A stretch of DNA of 64,000 nt from Drechslerella dactyloides (lineage: Eukaryota; Ascomycota; Orbiliomycetes; Orbiliales; Orbiliaceae), in assembly GCA_020064725.1 (NCBI GenBank), contig JAGTWJ010000008.1:1-64000 (forward strand), read 5' to 3'. The stretch's first letter is position 1; every line of letters starts with the position of its first letter. The position numbers were made by a program, and so were the translations under genes. Below the pieces are notes generated by a model. The model was not told the origin of the DNA. It searched no databases and saw only the letters and a list, made by a program, of their open reading frames with translations. Shown here one piece after another: positions 14,761-25,259 of the stretch.

Positions 14761-14762
14761 AA

Positions 14763-15100
14763 AATTTAATTAAAAATTTAATTTTTAAAAACTTAGACCA
14801 TATACTATAATTAAAAAATTGAATAAATATTTTTTTAAATTTTATATTTTTAGAAATTTAAGAATTTATAAAATATTCTATATTATTTTATTTGAGTCTA
14901 TACTAAATAAACTTAGAAAAGAAATAGATAATTTAAAAATTAAAAAAGACAACTATAACGAGTATAAAATCAAAAGAATCCTAGATTACAAAAAAAACCT
15001 AGAAATATTAATTAATAAATTCTTAATTAAATAAAAAGATTATTTACCAGAAAAAGACTTATAATAATTAAAAAATAATATCTTACTAGAACTTATTAAA
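14763..15100 (+). pseudogene. Degenerate integrase C-terminus plus chromodomain
   Basis: A 71-codon open stretch (14819-15034) is the best preserved coding piece of the element. It holds the end of the integrase (K-L-R-P-Y, R-N-L-R-I-Y-K-I-F) and then a chromodomain start (Y-K-I-K-R-I-L-D-Y then a hydrophobic FLIK stretch). The frame stops at 15032-15034 exactly where chromodomains have the conserved Trp of 'W-K-D-Y-L-P', consistent with TGG becoming a stop, and K-D-Y-L-P-E follows directly. In chromoviruses this domain targets integration to heterochromatin. Confidence 0.82.
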
Positions 15101-16444
15101 CAATATTTTAACAAATTTAATACTTATTAAACAAAGTAAGATCTATTACTAAGATAACTTTAAAAAAAATTTAAAAAGAAATATTAAAATATAAAAAATT
15201 AATTATAATTATTATAACAAAAAAATCTATTTTATTTTAGAATTATATTTTCTAACATTAAAACTATTATTAGATATAAGAAACTTATATATATACAAAA
15301 CTTACCCCTCTCTAAAGTATAAACCAACTCATTCATAATCTTACACACACTATTACAACAATAAGTAACCTTATTTAAAACATCAATATTTATTCTAATT
15401 TTAAAATAAAGACACAATATAACTAGCTTAAAAGCCAACACCCATTAATAATCAGAATAAATAAAACACACTATTACTATAATAAAAAGAAGATAAAAAA
15501 ATAAAAATAATAAAAAAACAAAATATTATTAATAATTTATTTTTATTTTATTTCTTTTTATATAATAGAATCCTATAAAATAATTCTTAAAAATATATAT
15601 ACAATATAGTACAAACCAGTATTAATTATATTTAACAACATACACATATTAAAAAAATATTATATTAAATATTAAAACTTATAATATTATTATTCAGAAA
15701 AACTTTAAAATTAAATAACTTTAGATTTTTAATCTTAAATAAAAAAATACCAACTTCTTTTTTAAAATTCTTTTATTCTTTAATTAAAACTTCCTTCTTT
15801 TTAAAAACAGTTTTTGTCTTTAAAAAAGTAATATCTAATTTTTAATAAAAATAAGCTATTCTTATTTAAATAATTGTTAACTTCTTAACTAATAATAATA
15901 ATTCTTAAAAAAATTAAAATTAATTTTATTTAATTTTTTATAACTCCTTATACTTATAATTAATAATCTTAAAAGTATACTTTACTAAAATAAATTAGAT
16001 AAACCATCAATATAAGAATTAAACAAAAAAAACTACCTATTTAAATCAAAAAAAATATAGTAATACCTTTAATATATATAAATAAAATACTTCTTACTAA
16101 CATCCAAATTCACCCTACAAACATACAAATCAGACACACAAAACTCATATATCATTATAGAAATTACTAAATATCTCTCAATTATCCACACCTAATCAAG
16201 ACAATAATCAATAGAAGATTTTTTATAACAATCAGCAGACATACTAACAGAAAAGATTATATTAAAAAAAATTAATTATAGAAAAAAAGAAAAACATAGC
16301 AAAGAAACCATTCAACAAAAAAATTATATTATTTAAATTATATAAATATATTATATACAAAAAATCTATACCACTTTATTCTACACTATTTACACCTACA
16401 CCTGAAATTAGTACACCACTAATTCTTATAGAAAAAGAGAATAG

Positions 16445-17132
16445 TATTATAGAATAATAGCACAACACCCAAATATCCTACACAGACTAGATTCCCATAC
16501 AGACACCCAGTCCACACAATACACAAAATAATAACATATCTATATATTATATAGAATAGACTCCTATATAAGATACATAATAATATAGACTTGTTCTATA
16601 TAGACTATTAACCTATATAATATATTCTATTATATAGATAACAGACTACACAAAATAATATAATTATAGAAAATCTTAAACTATACAAAAAAACACTACT
16701 ACAAAAAAATATTATTATTATAATATTTCTTTTTAAATAGAAGCTACTATAATAACTTATAGTTATATAAATATTTAATACTTAAGATATTTAATACTTA
16801 ATTAAATACTAAGTAAAATAAACACTAAGCTACTTAGATAACATATTAATATATTTTTATTATTTTATATATTAAGATATTATATATATAATTAGTATAC
16901 TTCACCTTAAAATTAATAATTTTTCTTTTAAAAATTATTAATTAATATTTAAATCATAATATCTTAATAACTAGTCTATTTATTATTATTATTATATACT
17001 TTATTCTAATAATTACTACTTGTACTTAATATATACTTATTTTTTACTATTAAAAACCTGTATAATAGTGACTAAGAGTCAGGGACTTCAGAGTGAAGTG
17101 CATTCGACCCGGCCCTGGGTCGAAGTGTAACA
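16445..17132 (+). repeat. 3' LTR of the full-length chromovirus
   Basis: It is 688 bp, exactly the length of the 5' LTR. It starts TA instead of TG (a G-to-A change) and ends in canonical CA (GTCGAAGTGTAACA). It retains C where the 5' LTR has T and has A where the 5' LTR has G, so the two LTRs were mutated on opposite strands. It is followed by the TAGAT target duplication. Its last 60 bases are notably GC-rich and little damaged. Confidence 0.92.
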
Positions 17133-17137
17133 TAGAT

Positions 17138-17606
17138 ATACCCTACATAGATACTAGAATTACACAAAATACACTACTATACAAAAAAATAACCCATATT
17201 ATCTTTTTCTTAAAATATAAACTACTATAATAAATCAAAAATATATAATAAAATTATAGATTATAAATTATAGATTAATTTTTAGTAGAGCCATAAACTA
17301 CAAACTATTTAGATAATATATTAATATATCTCTATTATTTTATATATTAAATATTATATATTTAACTAGTTTATTTTATCAATTAATTAATAACTTTTTT
17401 TTAAATCTTATTAATTAATATCTAAATTATAATATTTTAATAAACAACCTATTCTACTATTATTATTATACATTTTATTTCAATAATTACTATTATATCT
17501 AATATATACTTATCTTTCTTTATTAAGAAATTTATACAATAGCAACTGAGAGTCAAGGATTTTAGAGTGAAATATATTTGATCTGGTCTTGGGCTAAAGT
17601 GTAACA
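17138..17606 (+). repeat. Solo LTR, right part
   Basis: Continuation of the LTR begun at 7345-7489, ending GGGCTAAAGTGTAACA and followed by its own duplication ATTTT (17607-17611). It contains a stretch around 17215-17330 (a doubled ATAGATTATAAATTATAG-like motif) that is shared with the LTR at 1031-1640 but absent from the 688-bp LTRs, so it belongs to the same LTR variant as copy B. Confidence 0.85.
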
Positions 17607-17866
17607 ATTTTATATTTTAAAGAATATTTTATAATTTTTATTTTAATAATAAGATTATTATATCTACTAATAAACTACTTTTTTAATTTATATTAATTTA
17701 TAATTTAATTTTAGTAGTTATATTTAATCTAATAAATTACTTTATAGATTAAGATTTAAAAATTTTAAATTATAAAGTAAATTATAAAGTAGTATTACTA
17801 ATAATATCTAATTTTTTATAATAAAAAAATTTAATAAAATTGAAAAAATAATATTTGTTTTAAATA

Positions 17867-19758
17867 ACGTCAATGATAAGCGAACGGATCAAACAAACGA
17901 GCGGATCACCTCACCACCCCATCTCAACAAAAATATTGATTTTACTATCACAATACTATAACTTTAGGTTAAATATATATTAAATAGCTTATTTATATGT
18001 TTAAGATGTTTTTTAACATATTTAAATATTATGTCTAGTTTTACTATATTAACTATAGTGTAATATTTTTTTAAAACCCCCTTTTAATTATATATTATTC
18101 TAATAGTTTTTTAATTTTATCTACTTATATTATTTATTTATGGTATCTTAGTTTAGTATATTATCTACCTAGTATATAATAAGTATATTTTTATATTATA
18201 TATGTTATTTTTTTATCTGTTGCTATTTATTTAATATTTTATTAGTAGAATATAATATTATGTTTTCTATATATATAAATATCAATTAATATATTATAGT
18301 CTATATTTTTTTAAACAGCTAGTCTATAGTTATTAATAATAATATAGAAAAGCTATTCTAATATTAGATAATCTGATTTTTAATTAAACCTATTTATAGG
18401 CTAATTTCTAATAAATTTAATAGTATTTTTATAGTCCAGATAGCTGTTATATTTACAATGTCTAAATATAAATTCATTAAAATAGCTACTAGTAACTGTA
18501 TATTTAGTTTTAATAAAACTCTATTAAAGTTATAAGATATAATACCAGCTTTAGCAAAGCTGTTGTATATATTTTTAAATATTATTGCAGTAGTAAATAT
18601 CTTATAAAACCTAGTAAGAAACTTTAGCTTAGAAATATAGTTAATGTATGTGTATATTAAGTTTTTTATTTTATGGTTATATATTTGTTTTAATAGTTTA
18701 AAGTAGCTAATATTTAGTAGTTAAAAAATATATGATGAATGTGGTAATATATAGATTGTGATAATTTTATATTTTTGGTAGTATAGTTTAAAGGTAATAG
18801 AGTGGTGGTTTTTGTGACTATCTAGGACTAATAGTTGGTAGTTTAAAATGTAGTGTTGTGTTGTAAACTTGTTGAAGTATTTTAGTTATTGTAGAGTGAG
18901 TTTGTTTGTTGTTTAGTTGTTATTAGAAAATATAATAATTTAATTTGTTGGTAGTTTTGTTGTTGTATATTAGCTAGCTAAATAATATTACCTAATAAGG
19001 ATAATAAATGGTGGTATTGCTTAATCTTCTGTATCTATTTTTTAAATAATTGTTATTTATTTATGATTCTTAGGTTGTACTAGTTTAGTTTTATTATATA
19101 TTTTAGTATTTGTAATAATAGTAGTTATAGATATTATATTTATTATAAAACTAGTCTTATTAAAATTATAGATATTATTATTTATAATACTATACTTAAT
19201 CTTTATAATCTTTATTAATTAAAATTACTTATTAATAAATACAGGATTTTTATATTTTACTTACTAGTAATTATACTTCTTAGATAAATATATCTATAAT
19301 TTTAAATAGTATTTAACAAAGTTACCAGCTTATTTTTTACTAACATGTTATATATTATTATTACTATATATTAGTAATAATTGGTTGGCTATATCTTCCA
19401 TACTATTTAGTTTAAAATAAAAAGACTGTATATATAATTCAAATATATATTGAATAATAGTATTTTTTTTTAATTTTATAAGATTTTATAATTTAAAGAT
19501 ACTGTTATATTGTAAAAAGTAGTTATTATATTGGTAAATTAAAATAATATAAAAGATATTATAATACTTAACAATAATTTAAATACTTAATTCTTGGTTT
19601 TTTTTTATAGTTTTAATAGTTAGAAAAACTTTGGATTTGGTTATAGAGGCAGGTATTATAGTAGTTATAGAAGTATAAAGTATAGGAGGAGTAGTAGGTA
19701 TGTAGGTATGGTGAGGTGATCCGCTCACTTGTCTGATCTGTTCGCTTATCATTGACGT
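17867..19758 (-). mobile_element. Fot/pogo-type DNA transposon, RIP-inactivated (type A ends)
   Basis: A 1892-bp element flanked by TA (17865-17866 and 19759-19760). The inverted repeats are about 50 bp, both starting ACGTCAATGATAAGCGAAC, each with a doubled AAGCGA/ACGAGC-like subrepeat. Size, TA target and transposase type fit the fungal Fot1/pogo group. The transposase is on the minus strand; the readable part is listed separately. The plus strand keeps many G residues but has lost C, the sign of one-strand RIP. Confidence 0.88.
18719..18840 (-). pseudogene. pogo/Fot transposase remnant (DDE catalytic core)
   Basis: On the minus strand the frame starting at 18840 reads Y-Q-L-L-V-L-D-S-H, then about 20 residues, then I-I-T-I-Y-I-L-P-H-S-S-Y. 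This matches the second-Asp region of pogo/Fot transposases (hydrophobic stretch, D-x-H, then P-P-H-S/T-S). The frame is broken on both sides. It supports both the element's superfamily and its orientation; other parts of the transposase were not reconstructed. Confidence 0.75.
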
Positions 19759-20125
19759 TATATATTTTTAATTTATTATAAATTTTGATTTTTGAAACAA
19801 TATAATTTATTCTATTATTTTATAATTATAAAATCTTTATATAAAATTTTCTTTTATTACTTTAAAATATTATTTAGTAATTTAAATTATAATTTAATAT
19901 ATAGATTAAAATATATATTATAAAAAAATAAAAATAAATTAATTTAATATATTATATTTTATAATTTATTAATTATAATTAATATAATAATTATTATAAA
20001 CAATAAATTATATTATAAATTATTTTTTAAATTTAAAAACTAATATTAATAATATATTATAATATATAAATTAAAATCTTATATATATAATAATATATAT
20101 TATAATAATATTTATAAATTATATA

Positions 20126-20374
20126 ACGTCAACAATAAGCGACTGGACCAGACAAGCGACCGGACCACCCCCCTTGTATATTTCTTTAATTTAATATAAA
20201 AAAAATTTAAAAAAATATTTTTAGATTTGTAATAGTTTATATAAACAAGATTAATTTTATTCTAATTTTAAATTAATTATTGATTAAGTTATCAATAAAA
20301 AGTGTTTTGGTAGGGTGTTGGTTTATATGGGGTGGTCCGCTCGCTTGTGTGGTCCGCTCGCTTGTGGAATACGT
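20126..20374. mobile_element. MITE copy 2 (pogo/Fot-derived)
   Basis: A 249-bp element in the same orientation as copy 1, flanked by TA (20124-20125 and 20375-20376). It is almost identical to copy 1. The left end resembles the type A transposon (ACGTCAACAATAAGCG) and the right end, read inward, the type B transposon (ACGTATTCCACAAGCGAGCG). It has no coding capacity, so transposition would need a transposase in trans. Confidence 0.9.
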
Positions 20375-20376
20375 TA

Positions 20377-20800
20377 ATAGAATATTAAAAGATTATTAAA
20401 TAATAACCTATAGACTATATAATTATATAGTCATTTAGAGTACCCTGCTACTTATTAGTAGCTGAGTATTTTATAATCTGTATGCTACTGTATATTAAAC
20501 TGCATGCTAATCATGACCTGGATTGCTATTTAATCTAACAATTATATTTTAATTTAATAAAATATATAATATTTAATAAATAATAAATATATTTATATAT
20601 AAATATATTTATATATAAATATTTTTAATTATAAAATTTGTAAAATAAATTTTGTTATTTAAAAACCTTAAATAATTTTTAATAATTAAAAATATCCATT
20701 TATAAATCTTATTAAAATTAATTTTTTTATTATATTAATTAAAATAATAATAATTATTAATATTAATTATAAATAATTTTTAAAAATCTTTTTTTATTTA
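20377..20800. other. AT-rich DNA without recognised gene
   Basis: The first part (about 20400-20540) is less mutated than the surroundings; the rest is almost pure A/T. No repeat termini or coding frame were recognised except the TATTTA at 20795-20800 noted for the candidate element that follows. Confidence 0.4.
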
Positions 20801-21099
20801 CATCAGCAAAAGAAATCTGGCCTTAGACAACAGCTGGCTAGTGCTAGATAATAGACAGCTTCTCAAACAACACAACAACCACATCAATACACCCACACCT
20901 TACTTAACACATTTTTCAAAATCTTAAAATTAGATATAACCCACTCTATACAAATTTAGTAGGATGAAATATACCCAATTTCAAGACCCTAAAAAATAAC
21001 CTATCTAAAATGATTAATTTTTATTAAGGTTTAATCTGCCTAATAGTAGCTGCCTGTTGTCCAGCTGTATGCATAGTACATGTATGCATACATGCACAC

Positions 21100-21107
21100 A
21101 CATATGC

Positions 21108-21138
<31 letters not shown>

Positions 21139-21139
21139 A
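21100..21139. repeat. TA-rich microsatellite
   Basis: A run of alternating TA with a few interruptions (CATATATATATACATATATA...), preceded by a degenerate TGCATACATG tract. It is a simple repeat within the candidate CATCAGC element. Confidence 0.75.
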
Positions 21140-21744
21140 TGTCTCTAATCTTAATAAAATTAAAATATTATATCTTATTAAATTTATATGATAGGTGGTA
21201 TTACACTCTTATATAGATTGGAGATATCTGCTACCAGCTGTTAGATATCTGTGTGCATACATGCCATACATGCCATATATACCATGTCTACCAATCTCTC
21301 TGAATGAATTATGTTGCTTGCTACTAAATTTGTATGGTGAGGGCCACTTTAATTTTGCATAGATCTGTGTTTGGCTTCAGGCTGATATATGGTTGTCTGT
21401 GTATAGTTGTTTGTATACAGCTAGTAGCTACCTGTAATCAAATGAAATTAATATTTAAGCACTGTTTTTAGCCTTAAACCATATATTAGCAACAACAAAT
21501 CTCCCTACTTTACTTTATAATATAGTAGATATAGGTAGAGTTATTTCAATATTTATAGTTTTATAAAGATTATTATTATTTTTTTTTTTTTAGTTTTTTT
21601 CTTTTTTCTTTTTTTAAATATTATTTAGGTAAATAATTTTTTTTTTATATTTTTTAATTTTTATATAATTAATTTAAAGATTTCTTTAGATTTTTAGATA
21701 AAAAAATAAAATAAATAGAAAAAATATAAAAATTAATTAAAATA

Positions 21745-23635
21745 ACATACTCCACAAGCGAGCGGAACACACAAGCAAGCAGAACACCTCAACACCTCAC
21801 CCCAGTAAAAACACTGGCTTTACAACTATACTACTATTATATTAAGCTATATATATATTAATTTATTTAATTATATATTTAAAATATTTGTTAACATATT
21901 TAAATATTATATTTAAATTTATTACAGCTACTATAATGAATTATTTTTCTAAAAGTAACCTCTAACTAGGGGTTATTTTGATAATTTAAATATTTTATCT
22001 ACTTATTCTATTTATTTATAGTATTATTATTTAAGATTTCACCAGTCTAATATATAATAAATATATTTTTATATTATATACACCATCTTTTTATCTACTA
22101 GTATTTATTTAGTATTTTATTAATAGTACACAGTATTATATTCTCTATATATATAAACACCAACTAATATATTATTATCTATATTCTTTTAATAAATTAA
22201 TTTATAGTAATTAGTAATAATATTAAAAAACTATCCTAATATTAGATAATTTAATTTTTAATAAGTTTTAATTATAAACCAATTTCTAAAAGGTTCATTA
22301 GTATTTTTATTATTTAGGTAATTACTATATTTACAATATTAAAACATAAATTTATTAAGGTAAATATTAGCAGCTACATATTTAACTTTAAAAAAATTTT
22401 ATTAAAATTATAAGATACAATATTAGTTCTAGCAAAACTGCTATATATATTCTTAAGTATTATTACAGTAATAAATATTTTATAGAACCTAAAAAAAAAC
22501 TCCAGCTTACTGATATAATTGATATATACATATATCAAATTTTTCACTTAGTAATTATACACCTGTTTCAATAGCCTAAAGCATTTAATGTCTAATAACT
22601 GAAGAAGATATAAAGAATGTAGTAGTATATAGACTATAATAATCTTATACTTTTAATAATAAAGTTTAAAAACTATTAAATAATAATTTTTATAACTATC
22701 TAAGATTAATAGTTGGTAATCTAAAATACAGTACTATATTATAAATTAGTTAAAGTATTTTAACTATTTTATAATAACCTTATTTGTTGTTTAGCTATTA
22801 TCAAAAAGTATAATAACCCAATTATTTAATAAGTTAGTTTTTATATATTAATTAGCTAAATAGTATTAACCAGCTAAGATAATAAATAGTAATATTATCT
22901 AATTTTTTATATTTATTTTCTAAATAATTATTATCTATTTGTGATTCCTAGGCTGTATTAATTTAGCTTTATCACACATTTCAACTCCTATAACAACCAT
23001 AATTATAGAAATTATATTTATTATAAAACCTGTTTTATTAAAGTTATAAATATTATTATTTATAATATTATACTTTGTTTTTATTGTTTATATAAGCTAG
23101 AACCACTTTTGAATAAAATCTAGGTTTTTATATTTAGTTTACTAGTAATCATACTTTCTAGATAGATATATCTAAAATTCTGGGTAGTATTTTACAAAAT
23201 TTACTACCTAATTTTTATTAATATATTATATACTATTACTAGCATATATTGATAATAGTTGGTTAGTTATATTTTTTATACTATTTAATTTAAGATAAAA
23301 AAATTATATATATAGTTTAAGTATATATTAAATAATAATATTTTTTTCTAATTATATAAAATTCTATAATTTTAGAATGTTGTTATTTTATAAAAAACAA
23401 CTATTATACTAGTAGACTAAAATTATATAAAAAATATTATAAAACTTAACAATAGTTTAAATACTTAATTTTTGATTTTGTTTTAAAATTTTAATAACTA
23501 AAATAACTTAAAATTTAGTTATAGTAGCAGCCATAATAATAACTATAAAGATATATAATATAGAAGAGGAGTAGTCAAACTGGTATCAAGAGGTGTTCCA
23601 CTCGCTTGTGTGTTCCGCTCGCTTGTGGAGTACGT
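21745..23635 (-). mobile_element. Fot/pogo-type DNA transposon, RIP-inactivated (type B ends)
   Basis: A 1891-bp element flanked by TA (21743-21744 and 23636-23637). The ends are inverted repeats of ACGTACTCCACAAGCGAGCG type (the left one has one G-to-A change), each with the CAAGCGAGCGGAACACA unit doubled. It aligns along its whole length and in the same orientation with the element at 17867-19758, including the transposase core region on the minus strand (around 22610-22730), but has more G-to-A change. All frames are broken. Confidence 0.87.
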
Positions 23636-23821
23636 TATAATAAAGTAAATAATTTAAAAGTTTTAATTATCTTTAGGTTATTTTATATATTTTTATTTAA
23701 TAATAAAAATATATAAAACAATTTAAAAACTATTTTTTTAATTCTATAAAAAATTATATGATTTGGTTGTTATAATTGTCTGATAATAGGGTCTTTATCA
23801 GACACCTATGGATGCAGAGAA

Positions 23822-23860
23822 GTTGTCGCGGTTATTGTGTCGTCAGACGACCGCGACAAC
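23822..23860. repeat. GC-rich perfect hairpin near a transposon end
   Basis: GTTGTCGCGGT (23822-23832) and ACCGCGACAAC (23850-23860) are perfect 11-base complements, and the loop contains a second small palindrome, CGTCAGACG. It is followed by GCT, a T run and the CATCAGC-type terminus at 23879. It is probably a subterminal structure of a transposable element. Confidence 0.7.
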
Positions 23861-23964
23861 AGCTTTTTTTTTGCTGATGTATTTAAAATCTTAATTAACT
23901 ATAATATTATTTATAAAATTATTTTAATAAAATACTAAGATTTAATTATCTTATTATTATATTG

Positions 23965-24031
23965 TCTAAACAGCTATCTATTATCTGGTAGCAGCTAGCT
24001 GTTGTCTGAGGCTAGATTTTTTTTGCTGATG
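23965..24031 (-). repeat. Transposon terminus matching 20801-20862 in inverse orientation
   Basis: Read on the minus strand from 24031 this begins CATCAGCAAAAAAAATCTAG and continues with a GACAACAGCTAGCTG stretch and AGATAATAGA. It aligns over about 60 bases with the start of the candidate element at 20801. It is therefore the end of a related element whose other end was not found. Confidence 0.6.
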
Positions 24032-24649
24032 AAATTTTGTAATTAAGCTTTACACTTATAAAAAATAAAAACCTAAATATTTTATAAATTATGAAGATAA
24101 GTTTTTATTATTCTTTCATTATAAATATAAAACATATAAAAAAAACAAAAAACTTAAATAAAAAAATATAATGGTTTAAAAATTAAAAATTTTTCAAAAC
24201 TTATTTAGTAATAATAAAGATTATTCAAATATTAAATTTTTAGAAATTAAAACTTATTTATTTTTAAATCCAAATCCATATAATAAAAATACTTTATTTT
24301 CTAATAATTAAATGACTCTAAACTTCTTTAATTTAGTAAAATAATATACAATACTTTTATTATATTATTAATATTAAATTTTTTTTTAATAAAGATTATT
24401 ATAAAAAATATTTATTTATATTATTATAAATATTTATTAATCAATATTATTAATTATATTATAATAATTGAATATTTTTTTTAATAAGTATAATTAAAAT
24501 TCGAAAAAAATAACAAAATTAATTTTAAATAAAATAATAATAAAAATTAATTTTTTTTTTAATTAATAGTCTTTAATAAATAAAATTTAATATTATAAAA
24601 AACCTATTATCCTATCTATCAACTAGAAGGCTGCTAGTGCAGCACTTAA

Positions 24650-24716
24650 ACCCAACTGAAACTAACTTAGGTAAATAGGCCTCTTATATATAATATTATA
24701 AAGCCTTCAGTTGGGT
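24650..24716. repeat. Inverted repeat in a low-damage island
   Basis: ACCCAACTGAA (24650-24660) and TTCAGTTGGGT (24706-24716) are perfect inverse copies separated by 45 bases. They lie in a 24600-24770 island of normal composition within AT-rich DNA, probably part of another short transposon. No coding frame was found. Confidence 0.55.
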
Positions 24717-24831
24717 CTGGCTTCAGCAACTCCGTCGCCTCTGCTGGCCCCTCCTAAAGGCCTGATTTTATAATTAATTTTAATTGATTTTTTATAATTA
24801 GTTTGTTCATGCGTGCGGGCGTGCGGGCATG

Positions 24832-24833
<2 letters not shown>

Positions 24834-24867
<34 letters not shown>
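24834..24867. repeat. AAT trinucleotide microsatellite at the AT-block boundary
   Basis: About eleven tandem AAT units. It is preceded by a GC-rich GTGCGGGCGTGCGGGC tract and marks the point where RIP-type composition ends and normal sequence begins. Confidence 0.85.
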
Positions 24868-25259
24868 GGCTCAGTTATATTGTAAAGGTGCGATTTCTTA
24901 AATCAGCACTATGAAAATTGTCTATTTCAGAGATGTAGGTGGGATGGTAATTGGAAAATACTGTAAAAACAAAGATACTATGATATCTATTAGATTCAGT
25001 GAAACAAAATATTATCTGTGTTACAAAATTTAACAGCCAGAGGTTATAATGATTTACACAAAGGTGCATCAATAGTCCAAGTAATATCACTGTTGCAGAA
25101 GATGTGGACTATATTGATATACTGAAGTTAATGATAGACAGAACGATTTTCATACCTGCTGGAAATTCGATTGGAAACCCTTCCCACCAATACCGAATAA
25201 TCTTGGGACCACCAGACAGCATCGAGATGCCAGCAATGGGATACAACTGCACACTGTTG
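24868..25259. other. Boundary region without supported gene
   Basis: Base composition changes to normal here. Short open frames exist on both strands, but none has a recognisable product. The right end may already belong to the degraded PKS that follows, whose frame becomes readable near 25,260. Confidence 0.4.

Larger units (their letters stand above)
7490..17132 (+). mobile_element. Full-length Ty3/gypsy chromovirus, RIP-inactivated
   Basis: A 9643-bp LTR retrotransposon. The 688-bp LTRs (7490-8177 and 16445-17132) are flanked by the perfect 5-bp duplication TAGAT (7485-7489 and 17133-17137). The internal region shows, in order, a gag zinc knuckle, reverse transcriptase, RNase H, integrase and a chromodomain; RT before integrase defines Ty3/gypsy, and the C-terminal chromodomain defines chromoviruses. 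Every coding part is riddled with stops, and catalytic codons are changed by C-to-T/G-to-A transitions, so the element is dead. It is inserted in a solo LTR and carries a 250-bp MITE in its RT. Confidence 0.93.
20801..23879. mobile_element. Candidate unclassified transposon with CATCAGC ends, split by a pogo element
   Basis: The left end CATCAGCAAAAG at 20801 and the right end (inverted CATCAGCAAAAAAA) at 23879 are both flanked by TATTTA (20795-20800 and 23880-23885), suggesting a target duplication. Inside lies the type B pogo transposon; removing it leaves about 1.2 kb without recognisable coding. The inverted match is short (about 14 bp) and the AT-rich setting makes a chance duplication possible, so the call is tentative. 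The interior (20990-21540) is only mildly mutated. Confidence 0.35.

Noticed and set aside
15232..15441. 69-codon minus-strand frame inside the chromovirus
   Set aside because: Opposite strand to the element, hydrophobic by AT-rich composition, no motif.
20801..24031. Helitron as explanation for the CATCAGC ends and hairpin
   Set aside because: Helitrons end in CTRR without inverted repeats or target duplication; here the ends are inverted and a TATTTA duplication is possible.
1..24800. Telomere, centromere-specific repeat, tRNA or rRNA genes
   Set aside because: No TTAGGG arrays, no higher-order satellite and no fold matching tRNA or rRNA recognised; the AT-rich block is explained by RIP-degraded transposons.
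24875..25090. 71-codon minus-strand frame at the AT boundary
   Set aside because: No recognisable product and no supporting exon structure.
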